Source: Streptomyces sp. NBC_01775 (GTDB taxonomy: Bacteria; Actinomycetota; Actinomycetes; Streptomycetales; Streptomycetaceae). From it: DNA of 64,000 nucleotides. A model generated the notes under the pieces. That model saw only the letters and a program-made list of their open reading frames with translations, did no database searches and was not told the DNA's origin. The stretch covers positions 1,798,001 to 1,862,000 of the forward strand of contig NZ_CP109104.1 of NCBI RefSeq assembly GCF_035917675.1, written 5' to 3'. A program made the position numbers and the translations under genes. Below, piece after piece: positions 9,204 to 19,500 of this stretch. Position 1 is the first letter of the stretch, and each line of letters starts with the position of its first letter.

Positions 9204-9548
9204 TCAACGCCGTGGGGCCTGCGCCGCCAGCGCGGGAATGGAAGCGATCTCCTCAGGGTCGAGGTCGTCCCAGACGAGGCCGGTGGGGCGATGGGGATGG
9301 TGGCAGGTGATGACGTCGTCGGGAGTGACGATGAGATCGACGTCGAAGTCGTGGCGGGAGAAGGGGAGTTCCTCGTCCAGCACCTGGAGGCTGTGGACGG
9401 TGGTGACCACGACGGTCTCCGGACGGTGAGTCCCGCCTCGGCCAGGAAGGCGAACTCCAGGTCCGAGTAGCCGGTCCCCTTCCCGACACGCATGCCCCTG
9501 TGTTCCGCGGAGACGCTGCCGACCAACCACCAGGTCGGATAGAAGGCG
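9204..9548 (-). pseudogene. 5-formyltetrahydrofolate cyclo-ligase remnant, truncated and frameshifted
   Basis: Two minus-strand frames join into one recognisable C-terminal half. From about 9548 the first frame gives LVGSVSAEHRGMRVGKGTGY and SDLEFAFLAEAGL, the 5-FTHF cyclo-ligase core where GKGxGYSDxE contributes to nucleotide binding. At about 9425 the homology moves to the next frame and continues PETVVVTTVHSLQVLDEELP, FSRHDFDVDLIVTPDDVI, with a stop at 9204. The first half of the enzyme is missing upstream. The shift needs one inserted or two deleted bases. The intact enzyme converts 5-formyl-THF to 5,10-methenyl-THF; this copy cannot. Confidence 0.8.
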
Positions 9549-9715
9549 TCACCTCGGCACCGACCTCCGGCGCGGTCGCCATGCCTGACCTCGGGCCTCT
9601 TCACAGCAGTCCACGGCCGGACTGTCGGCCGGTGCATACGCTGCCGCTTCGAAACCCATGCGAGTCCCACGCCTGGATCGCACCCAGCCCTGGGGGGCGG
9701 TTGCCGAGGGAGGGG

Positions 9716-11323
9716 TCAGGCGTCGTCGTAGCCGAGGGCGAGGCGGATGCGGGCGATGTCGTCGGCCAGGGAAAGGCATTCCTCGTCGTCCTCCCCCAGG
9801 ACCAGGTGCATGTCGTCGAGGAGTGGTTCCAGGACCTCCAGCGCTTCGCGCAGGCGCTGCTGAGAGGCGAGAAGACTGCCGATGCTGCGGCGGAGTTCAA
9901 TGGCTTCTTCGCTGGCGTCGCTCGCCACATTGCGGACCAGCTCCAGCACGGCGTGCAGCTCCCGTAGGGCGACGGTCGCTTGGCCCAGGTTGGCGCGCGC
10001 GTGGGCGGCCTGGGCACGACAGAGGCGTGCTGCCTTGCTTGTGGGGCCGGAGGTACGGGCGTACGCGTCGGCGAGGGCGTCGAACTCGGGGAGCGCGGCG
10101 CGGTAGTCGCCGCCGAGGATGAGCATGCCGGAGCGCTTCCGCCGTAGCTCCAGTACCTTCTTGTTGTCCGCGCCCAGGGCCTGGGCGGCTGGAGCAAGAA
10201 CTTCGCCGAGTACCTCGGCAGCCTGGGCGAAGCGCTCCTCGCCCATGAGTGCGTCGGCCTGCGCGTACGCGGACTCGATGTCGACTCGCAGCTGCTCGGG
10301 AACGGGGACAGGCTGAGCCTGGGGATCGATGAGCGTAGGGGTGGGTGCGGGCGGAGGCGCGGTGGGACGAGAGCGCGGCGCGTAGGGGTGACGAAAGACC
10401 CCGGTGGGGTCCGGCGCTCCTGCCGGGCCTGTCTCCTCCGGCGCGGGGTCCTGGCCCGCTTCGGGCAGGAAGGGGAGCAGCCGTTCGTAGACCTCCTGCG
10501 TGTCTGCAGGGCGTTGCTCGGCGCTCTTGCTCAGCATCTGGAGGACGAGGTCTTCCAACGCTGCCGGGACATCAGCGCGCAACTGCCGCAGCGGAGTCGG
10601 GGCGGCGTGGACCTGCATCTCCATGATCTCGTAATCGCTCGGGCCGTTGAAAGGCCGTTGGCCGGAGAGAAGTTCGTGGAGGATGCAGCCGAGTGCGTAG
10701 AGGTCCGTCTGCGGGGTGATCTGTCCCGACTGGATCTGCTCGGGCGCCATGTAGGGGCGGCTGCCCATGTAGCTGCCGACGGCGGTGAGCTTGGTGACGT
10801 CGGTGCGGAGGATCGCGGCAATACCGAAGTCGAGCACCTTCACAGTGCCGCCGCGGGCGACGATGATGTTGTCCGGCTTCAGGTCCCGGTGCACGGCGGG
10901 GATGACGTGCGCGTGCGAGAGGACAGTGGACACCTGTGCTCCGACGGCGGCGGCCCAGGTGATCGGCAGCTGCTGATCCGTTCCGAGATATTTGCGGAGC
11001 GACGTCCCGTCGACCAGCTCCATCACCAAATACAGCTGCTCGTGCGCGGCGTCGAGCACGGCGTCGTAGACCTGCGGCACACCGGGGTGCTGAATGCGCG
11101 CGGTGATACGTGCTTCGCGGCGGAAGCGCTTGGCGAGCTCGTCGGCAGCCGCGGGAGCCAGCGCGAGGCTCTCCGGCCGAATGCGCTTAATCGCGACCGG
11201 CCGGTCGAGGACTCTGTCGAAGCCTCGCTGCACGGCGCCCATTCCGCCCGCACCGAGTTCGCCAATGATCTCGTAGCGCTCGGAGATCGGCTGTGCTGGC
11301 ACTGTGTGTTCCCCGTCCCTCAC
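9716..11323 (-). CDS. Cytosolic Ser/Thr protein kinase with C-terminal TPR region (kinase 1)
   Basis: A 535-residue Hanks-type kinase. The glycine loop is GELGAGGMGAVQRG (residues 21-34), the ATP lysine K46 is in VAIKRI, the catalytic loop HRDLKPDN is at 145-152 and DFG at 165-167, followed by GSRPYMAPEQ, so it should be active. A proline-rich linker (about 300-345) leads to a TPR-like helical array of about 190 residues (AQAAEVLGEVLAPAAQALG, AALPEFDALADAYAR). There is no membrane helix and no PASTA repeat, unlike PknB housekeeping kinases. It resembles kinase 2 at 38485 in architecture. It lies downstream of a truncated HsdR gene, with a strong terminator between them, so it probably has its own promoter. 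Confidence 0.93.
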   Translation of the reverse strand: MRDGEHTVPAQPISERYEIIGELGAGGMGAVQRGFDRVLDRPVAIKRIRPESLALAPAAADELAKRFRREARITARIQHPGVPQVYDAVLDAAHEQLYLVMELVDGTSLRKYLGTDQQLPITWAAAVGAQVSTVLSHAHVIPAVHRDLKPDNIIVARGGTVKVLDFGIAAILRTDVTKLTAVGSYMGSRPYMAPEQIQSGQITPQTDLYALGCILHELLSGQRPFNGPSDYEIMEMQVHAAPTPLRQLRADVPAALEDLVLQMLSKSAEQRPADTQEVYERLLPFLPEAGQDPAPEETGPAGAPDPTGVFRHPYAPRSRPTAPPPAPTPTLIDPQAQPVPVPEQLRVDIESAYAQADALMGEERFAQAAEVLGEVLAPAAQALGADNKKVLELRRKRSGMLILGGDYRAALPEFDALADAYARTSGPTSKAARLCRAQAAHARANLGQATVALRELHAVLELVRNVASDASEEAIELRRSIGSLLASQQRLREALEVLEPLLDDMHLVLGEDDEECLSLADDIARIRLALGYDDA

Positions 11324-11438
11324 GTGTCGTACGGACCGTGGTGCGCTCCCGGAGGGGTACGCGGTCGCTCGTGCCCGGGGAGCGAATGCTTCAGTGTGAC
11401 CGCTGCGGCGATCTTCCGTCTATGGTGCAGCGGATTCG

Positions 11439-11478
11439 GGGGCTGGGGACGGGCCCGTTCGAGCCCGTCCCCAGCCCC
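11439..11478 (-). terminator. Intrinsic terminator hairpin, 16-bp perfect stem
   Basis: GGGGCTGGGGACGGGC (11439-11454) pairs perfectly with GCCCGTCCCCAGCCCC (11463-11478) around an 8-base loop. It begins 12 bases after the HsdR stub's stop (11490) in the direction of that gene, so it is the original terminator of the restriction gene. No U-tract follows, which is common in high-GC actinomycetes. Confidence 0.8.
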
Positions 11479-11489
11479 GTCGACGGCGG

Positions 11490-12066
11490 TCAGGCCGCGT
11501 CGTCGAGTCCTTCGTCCTGGCGGATCATGCGCCACGCCGCCCGCCGGGCGATGCGGTCCAGGTCCGACTTGAAGTCCTTGTCCGGGCCGAAGTACTGCTT
11601 ACCGAGCCCGGCGATGGTGCTGATGTGGTCGGCCATCTTGTCCTCGAAGACCTCGTCGAAGACCACGCCGAAGTTGTCCTCGTCGTTCACCACCGCGGCC
11701 TGACGCACCTTCGGGTCGGCCTTGGCCTCCTCAAAGGGGCGGATGAGGTCCTGCTCGGTGAAGTCTGTGCCGAACTTGGAGTTGAACTTCTGGATCAGCT
11801 CGGACAGCAGACTCTTCTCTGCTTCCTTGGCTCCGCCGCCGGTGCCGTCCCCGAAGCCCGGGAGCGTGGTGTTCCCTTCAGGGGTCAGGCGCTTGTCATA
11901 CTCACCCGACTTCTGGACCCGCACGTGACTCAGGTCCACGTCGCCGATGTCCACACCCCCGTCGGCGCGCCGCGGCAGCCGGTTGAGGAGGTGTCGCCCG
12001 TAGAGGTGGAGCCGCTCCAGCTCCGGGTCCTGATAGGGCACGACCTGCGCGAGGAAGCCGTACTTT
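11490..12066 (-). pseudogene. hsdR: Type I restriction enzyme HsdR, C-terminal stub
   Basis: About 190 residues are left. From roughly YGFLAQVVPYQDPELERLHL onward the sequence follows the C-terminal helical domain of type I R subunits (GRHLLNRLPRR, KSGEYDKRL, LLSELIQKFNSKFGTDF, NDEDNFGVVFDEVFEDKMAD, IARRAAWRMIR). The PD-(D/E)XK nuclease and DEAD motor domains are entirely missing. Homology ends at about 12066, exactly where a recombinase fragment of the opposite strand begins, so both genes lost their 5' parts in one event. No HsdM or HsdS gene is near. A perfect terminator follows the stop. The stub should be non-functional. Confidence 0.82.
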
Positions 12067-13399
12067 CGGACGTAAGGTCCGCGTCCACACCGCGATGTCC
12101 GCTCAAGCTCAGATCGAGGGCCGCTACCTCGGCGGGCGCCCGCCCTACGGCTACCTCCTCGCCGACGCCGGACCGCACCCCAACCCGGCCAAGGCCGCCG
12201 ACGGCAAACGGCTCCACAAACTCGCCCCCGACCCCGTCGCAGCGCCCGCTGTACGCCGCATCTTCCGCGAGTACCTGCGCGGAAGCGGCATGTACGCCAT
12301 CGCCGAGGGCCTCACCCGCGACGGCATCCTCTGCCCCTCCGCGCACGACCGCGCCCGCAACCCGCACCGCGACGGCCACGCCTGGTCCAAGGGAGCCGTC
12401 CGCACCATCCTGATGAACCCCCGCTACACCGGCCACCAAGTCTGGAACAAGCAGCACAAGAAAGAGATCCTGCTCGACATCGACGACGTCACCCTCGGCC
12501 ACCGCACCCAGCTCACCTGGAACTCCCACGACAAGTGGATCTGGTCGGCCGAACCTGCCCACGAACCGCTCGTGCCGATGGCCGACTTCCAAGCGGCCCA
12601 GGCCCAACAGGAACGCCGTCGCAACATCGCGGGCGTGGAGCGCATGGTCGGCCCGACCAAACGCAGTTACGCACTTCGCGGCCTGCTGCGCTGCGGACAG
12701 TGCGACCGCAAGATGCAGGGCAACTACAACAACGGCCTCCCCAACTACCGCTGCCGCTACCCCGCCGAATACGCCCAGAGCGCGTCCCTCCCCCACCCTC
12801 TGACCGTCTACGTCCGCGAGGGCGCGCTCCTCCCCGCACTCGACGCGTGGATCGCCCGCACCTTCGCCCCGGGCCAGCTCAAGTGCACCCTCCAAGCCCT
12901 GCACCAAGCCCAGAGCGTGACCACCCCCGCCCCCGATCCCGCACTGGAAGTCGCCCGTCGCACCCTCGCCGACTGCGACCGCCGCATCGACCGCTACCGC
13001 GCCGCCATCGACGCCGGAACGAACCCGGCGCTCGTCACCGAGTGGATCAACAAGGCGACCGCCGACCGCGCAGCCGCCCACCGTCAGATCGCCGCCGCCG
13101 CGACAGCGGCCCCCACAGCGCGCCCCCGCCCGCTCACCGAAGAACAGATCGCCCAGATCATCAAGGACCTCGGCAACCTGACCGACCGACTCCAGCAAGC
13201 CGCCCCGGAGCGCAAAGCCCCGCTCTACGCCGCCTTCGGCCTGTCCCTCACCTACGACCACAGCAAAAGGGCCGTGACAGTGGAGTCACGGCCCGAGAGC
13301 GTGTGTACGGCATGTGCGTACGGTGCGTGTCCGAGGGCGGTATCGAGCTCAGCGCACCATGTTCCGGCGCTGGCGGCGGGGGTGCTACGGCTACGTTGA
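12065..13399 (+). pseudogene. Large serine recombinase lacking its catalytic domain
   Basis: Visible are the recombinase domain (GRYLGGRPPYGYLLADAGPH, LAPDPVAAPAVRRIFREYL, NPRYTGHQVWNKQ) and the zinc-ribbon domain (LRGLLRCGQCDRKMQGNY), followed by a coiled-coil segment. Homology starts near FGRKVRVHTAM at 12065, upstream of the first ATG at 12095. The resolvase catalytic domain with the nucleophilic serine is missing; upstream is the HsdR stub instead. These features are those of a roughly 500-residue Streptomyces integrase, so about 150 N-terminal residues were lost. Near the 3' end a 10-bp stem (13269-13278 with 13285-13294) and one copy of the 39-bp repeat are embedded. It cannot catalyse recombination alone. 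Confidence 0.83.
13343..13381 (+). repeat. 39-bp direct repeat, right copy
   Basis: This copy matches 7245-7283 in the same orientation with two mismatches. It overlaps the last codons of the recombinase remnant, the place where an attachment site is expected next to an integrase gene. Confidence 0.75.
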
Positions 13400-13540
13400 C
13401 GCGGCGGGTGCGGTGCCGCCGTCGCGCCACCGCACCCCACGCGCGCCGACGTAGGGGTCCAACCGCGTCTCCTCGTCGCCCTAATGCTCGCCGCATTGTG
13501 GGCTTCGCCCGATGAAGCCGACCCCGCCGCCGCTCTTCTG

Positions 13541-16500
13541 TCAGCCCTCGAGCCCGAGTGTTGCCATCGCCGCGTGAAGCACGGCGTCTGGCCGCAGCCG
13601 GCTGCCGTCCTCTTCCAGTGTGTGGAGCATACTCAGGCAGGAAACCGCCCCCCGTGACTCCTCAGCCCCAAGGCCGGCGAGCTCTCCGGCAGCCTGGCAG
13701 TCCTCCTCCGGGCTCCAGTCGAGGCCAAGCTCGCGAACTATCGCGAAATACGCGGTTCGGATCCGTTCGTCCTTGAGCACGCCTACCGCATCGACCAATT
13801 CCTCGGCCCCGGAACGGCTGCCGAGCCATGCGTCGAGTTGGTCGAGTGCCCGGTCCTGGTCCCGGCAGCGGCCGTGAAATTTGAGCGCCTCGCCGAGCAG
13901 TATCGGCCAGCCGCTGGTGATCCGGCCCAGCCTGTCCAACCGCTCATCCGTCTCCCACACGCTGTGCTGCTGGGCCCAGCGCTTCATGTCACGCGCGTCG
14001 TAGCGGCGCAGTACCACCGCAACACCGGACATGTCGAAACCCTCCGTCTGCGTCGTGGCGAGTTCCTGCCAGAGGTCGAGGTGGTTGGTACCCGATACGA
14101 GAACCACGGAGCGCGTCGCTCCCTGCGCCGCGGGCAGCATTTCCTGAGCAAGCGCCAGGGACTCGCGGCAGGACTTCGCGGTGCCCACCTGGGTCAGGTC
14201 ACTGATGAGCAGCCGCCGGTCGCCCTCATCATCAGCCTCCACCGCGCGCCGGAAGCTGTTGGCACTGCCGATGACGGGAACGGTCCAGCCTTCGACCTGC
14301 CCGGCTGCGCCCCGCAGGGTCTGTTCGACCTCCTCGATTCCGGTGGCACGGGATCCGAGCACTACGCGTACCTGGTTCTTCCGGTTGCCCAACAGATAGT
14401 CGATCTGGCTGATGGTCAGCGGTGCCGAGCGTCCGTCCCGCAGCAGCGGGCGGCTCTCCAGGACAACTGCGTCCTCCAGCCGGGAATCGCGTTCGGCCCC
14501 TTCCAACCGGGCCTCGATCTCCTGGGCAGTGCCGATCATGCGCAGCGCGTTGGGACCACGCAGGTGCCAACCCCGGCCGTCGTGATTGGGAGCGAGGACG
14601 CCCAGGCCGACCATTTCCTCCAGGTAGGTACGGAAGGCGTTGCTGTGTAGCTGCTCGAAGCCCTGCGGCCACCAGACCGCGCACTCGTCGTGCAGTTCGC
14701 GGTCACTGAGGCGGGTCTCCAGGCCGTTGTCGCGTGCGTGCTGGGCCAGCACGTTGGCGATCAAGGTGTAGCGGTCGTCAAGGTCAAGGGTGTCCTTGAA
14801 AGCGGCAGTGATGTCCGAGCGCAGGCTCGCATCCTGTTCCACCGCCTCCACATCGTCCTCTCCGATGAAGTACGGCGGCGATGCCCCCATTTTTTGGACC
14901 CGCTTGGCCTGCATCACCTGCACCATGCGGCTGCCGAAGATCTGCAGGAGGAACGGCTGGTAGGAGCAGAAGCCGAGGACACGGTTGACCAGGTCCAGAT
15001 CGTCGAACTCGAAGCCGAGGGCCCGCATGGGCTCAACGAGCAGGTCAGCCGCGAACTGCGGCGTCAGCGGCCCGATCACGGTCGGGGTCTGGGCGAGATG
15101 GCTGAAGGGTGTGTTCCCGGCGATCCGGGTGAACCGCTGCACGGAGTGCAGCCCCGCGAACACCACCTTCGCTCTGCCGGGCGAGTCCTCGCCGAGTCCG
15201 CGCAGCCGACGGGTCTCGGTGAACTCGGGGGCGTCGGCCTCAAAGAAGCGGTCACACTCATCCAGGAGAACAAGCAGCCGCCGTCCGCTGTCCTGCTCCA
15301 GCCAGCGGGCGATGCCGTCGGTGACCCGCCGCCACGCCTCTCTGCCGCGTTCCCGATGCGTGGGTTCGGCGAGGACCTCGACCTGGATCAAGGCCCGTTC
15401 GAGCGTGGGCCAGATCGCCTCGGAGCCGATGGCGGTGCCGCTGCTGATGCCGACCTTGTCGAGGTTGAGATACAACTTGCGGTAGTGGTCAGGGCGCTGC
15501 CTCTCGAACCTCTCTCCCGCGTCGGCGAGCAGCGCGGACTTGCCGAGCCCGCGACCGCCGTAGATGATCTGTGTCCCGTTGTGGGCGATGATGCTCTGCC
15601 GTTCGGCATCGCGTCCGTAAAACATCTCCCAGCCGATCCGCCCGCGCTTCTCCTTGATGTACGGGTTCACGGCTGAGAACGGCAGCAGTACTTTCGTCGA
15701 TGCGTCGGCCCGCCGGTTTCCGTGGGCGACCAGGTAGGCCAGAGCGGCGTCGTCCACGACCACGACCGGTCTGCCTCCCCGCGCGGCGACCGCGAACTCG
15801 TTCCTGGTCCGGGCGCTCATGGTGCCGAAGTACACGACGAGCAGGCTGCTGTCGTCTCGGTCCTTGGCAATGCACGCGTGCAAGAATTCCGCGGTGGGAC
15901 GGTCCCAGACCAGCAAGGCCCGTAGCTTGCGCCCATTGTCGGCGATCTGGGAGCCGAACGCGGGGGCCCAAGCGCGGCCGGTGACCTCGACCTCGGCCAG
16001 TTCGAAGAACCGGTGGTCCTTTCCGTACGGAAGGTCGGTCAGTGGGCGGGCGCGCTTCGCCCCGTATCCCAGGAGCAAGAGAGCCGGGTTGAGATCCTCG
16101 CGCGGATTGATCTGCCCGCGGCTCCGCACGGATGCAATCTTATGCCAGCCCCGCAGCGCGCTCGCGGCATGTGCGGCCTCCTCCTCGGTCAGATGCGCGT
16201 AGTCGAGCAATGGGTGATCCTCGTACCTGCTACGGCTGCATACCGCCTCGATCAGCTCCTCACCGAGGCCATGGGGCAACGCCTCGGGCACTCCCGGGAA
16301 GAACGCCTCCAGATGAGAGTCCTGGGAGTGGACCTCGGGGACGGATTCGCCCAGTTCGAGGAAGTACACCAGCTCGGCAGCGACGGCCAGGTTGTCGATC
16401 TTCACGTTGTGCAGGACGCGATCACGGTCCGCATCAGTCACACCGGTCAGACTGTCGAGCCTCTTGAGTAGCCGGTCAGCCGCCTCTCGCCGGTAGCCGG

Positions 16501-19500
16501 GCAGCAGCTCCGCCACCTGGTCCAGACCCGCGCGTACGGCGATCAGGTCGCACCGTTCGCTGTCGGCCAGTCGCAACTCGGCGTCCGCGAGCGTCTCCTG
16601 GAGCCGGACATCCTGCTCGACGGTGAGCGTGCCATCGGCTTGGGCCCGGCGGAGGTCGGCGGCCAGCTGACTGGCACGTGTGGTGAGGACTTGGTGACGG
16701 CCTCGCTCCTGCTCCGCCAGGCTGGTCCGGCACGCGCCGTCCAGCGTCAAGGTGTGCCGCTCGGGCAGGACTCCAGCGTCAGCGAGTTCGATGACGCGGC
16801 GCAGCGCGGCGAATCCGTCGCGCCGGACCTGAAGCTCGACCGCCTCGTCCCACGTCCGGTCCACCGCCAGCAACAGGTCGGACGCGTCGACGTCTCGGCC
16901 AGGCGTCCGCTCCACCTTGTGCAGCTCGGAGTCCAGGATGTCGTCCACCGTCAAGGTGGAGTCGGTGGTGCCTTGGGGCCGGATGCCCTCCTGAAGCTCG
17001 GTGAAGATCTCTCCGAATGCCACCTTGGCGTGGAGGGCGGAGGCCCGTGTCAGCGGAGTGGTGCTGCGCGCGGCGCCGACCAGATCCTGGTCCACCCTGT
17101 CCTTGAGGGTGAGCAGGTCCTGCCGCAGCGCCGTCACTGCTTCGTACGCCCACGCGTTCGCCTGCGTGGGCGTGGCGGCCAGCTCACGCCGTGCCGAGCG
17201 CCATTCACCTACGCTGTCCCGTACCCGCTCGAGGAGCTGGCGTACGCATGTCCGGCCGACACCGTCGATCCGGGCACCGCCACTACCCCGCAGGGCAGTG
17301 TCCATCTCGTCGATCAGCGACTCGATCCTTGCACGGGAGGCCAGCTTCTCCAGCAATTGCTCCGCCTGTGCCTCCGCGGCGGACGATCCCTGGACGATCG
17401 AGGTCAGCACCGAGCCCAGCAGTTTGTGGGGCTTCAGCCATTGTTGGGCCATACGGGAGGCCCGCTGGAAATTCATCCGCGGCGGGCTGAGCTGGGCGCG
17501 GCAACTCTCCACCGCCTCTCGTAGCCGGTTCTCCGTCTGAGAGACGTCGGAGATGACCGTGTGGGGCGGCACGCTCAGTAGAGCGGTGGACAGCGCCCGC
17601 TCCGCCACTGCAGTGGCCACCGTCTGGAGATTTTCCGGCAACTGCGGTGCCATCGCCTTGAGATGGGCGCCAGCCACCGGAAGTCCGGTCAGGAGCGCCG
17701 TACGGACGAGGACGGGCAGCATTAGCAGTGCTACGCCGTGGGGTTCAGAGCCCTCGTGGGGCTCCCAGTCCCGTAGCTCCAGTTCGAGGGCGAGGGCGGC
17801 CTGCCGCGACCGGGACGTGAGCAGCGCGGAGACAGCGGACATGCGAAGCACCCCGCTCTCGGACTCGGGCCGGGCGGCTGCCCGCGAAATGTGAGCGCCG
17901 AGCCCGAAGCGCTTCTCCTCGATGAGGCGCGCGAGTACCGCGTCGATGTGCTGTGTGGATAGATCGTCGTGACTCTCGGACCTCTCGTGGCCAGAGCCGG
18001 CGGAAGTGTCGGACGCGTCGGTCCCGGCGGCCGGCTCGGAACCCGGGGGCGCGTCAGAGTGCTCTGTCCGGTCAGTGCTGCCCGCTGTCGTGGGCACGGT
18101 TCCGCTGGGGTCCCCGGGAAGGATGTCCAAGGCCCCTGCTTCCATTCCCGGTTCCGGCTTCATGCCGCTGTCCGCCCCATCGGCGACGGCCGACTCCTCG
18201 GGGGCCTCGGCGCACTCTCCCGATCCGGGCCGCCCGGGATCCGGCTCAAGGGCGTCCGACGCTGGAGGGCCGGGGACGACAGGCTGGGCGTCAGGGCTGG
18301 GTAGCACTTCCGGCGCGGCAGACGCCAGGGTGATCTGCTCGTGCAGGACCGCCGCCACGGCGTACCGCGCGTTCCCCTCCCCGATGCGCTTCATGATCTC
18401 TTGCCGGCGCGCCTCCTGCTGTGGCTGGTCCCGCAGTTCGACCAGTTCGGCGAGGAGGGCCAGGAAGGCCGCCTCCTCGCGGTCTCGGTCGTCCCAGGTC
18501 TGTTTGCCGAGCAGGCTGTCGGCCCGGGAGCGAGCGTCGTCCAGGACGTCCGCTACCGCTCCGCCCTGAGGGCACCTCAGGGCCAGAACACTGTCGAGTG
18601 CGCGGCGTGCCGCTTCCTGCTCCCGCGCAGTCCGAACATGTGCGTCTACGGCGGTGGCGACCGCTTCGAGGCTGCGCGGTGGCCTGGCGACACCGGCGTT
18701 GTCAAAGGCGCCCTCCACCGCGTGAAAGGCGGGAGACACTGCTCGCAGCGTGTCCAGGTCTCCCTCGTCGGGAGGAAACCCCGCCTCCACCGCGTCGCGG
18801 ACCTGCTGGGCCGCCGGGCGCGCCTGGGCCAGTGCCCTGGTGAGCTGCTCACGTGCCGTGGTCAGCATGAGTACGTTTCCCTCCGGGGCAGGTGGCGCGG
18901 CGGGTTCCTGGTCTGCGGCCTCGGGAGAAGCCGTTACTTCAGGGAGCGGCAGGGCAGACAGCCCGGCTGTCTGCGCCGCGGCCATGTCCGTGGCGGGGGC
19001 GGGCGCGCCGAACCCGGGGATAGCGTCGATCACCGCGCAGGCTGCGTCGCGCGCGGCCCGCCCCTCGGGGGCGTCGCCCAGCCAGCCCTTCTCCGCCAGC
19101 CATCGGACGAGGTGGGCGTGCAGGGCCGAGGAATCAACGTCGCAGAAGACGGCGATCCGCAGCAGGGTGGGGCCCCATCGGCCGACTAAGTCGCGTGCGT
19201 CTGTGCCCGGTTCGCCGGAGAACACCTCTTCCTCGATCTCGTGCCGGATGCGCCACGTGATGTAGGCGATGGCATCTTTGCGTTCCACTTCCGTGGGACG
19301 AGCGCGTAGCCGCTTGAGAATCTGCTCGGTGAGCACTGTGCCGAAGCGGCGCGGCACTACCTGCCGGAAGCCGAGGTTGCGCATGACCCTTGATCGATGT
19401 TTGGGCTCAAGCGAGTTCAGCGCACGCTCCATCTCCGCACCGGTCAGCGTAGCGAGATCCGTCGCGAACACGGGACCGAGCCCGGAGAGAGCGGTGGCGA

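Noticed and set aside
8483..9670. 395-codon minus-strand frame
   Set aside because: Only its first third is meaningful (cyclo-ligase remnant); the rest is antisense to the SWIM gene.
11930..13261. 443-codon minus-strand frame opposite the recombinase
   Set aside because: The recombinase and zinc-ribbon motifs on the plus strand explain the sequence. The frame runs through into the HsdR stub in a different frame.
13269..13294. 10-bp perfect stem with 6-base loop inside the recombinase 3' end
   Set aside because: It lies within coding frame before the stop and could be a terminator only if the frame ended earlier; not enough evidence to call it.
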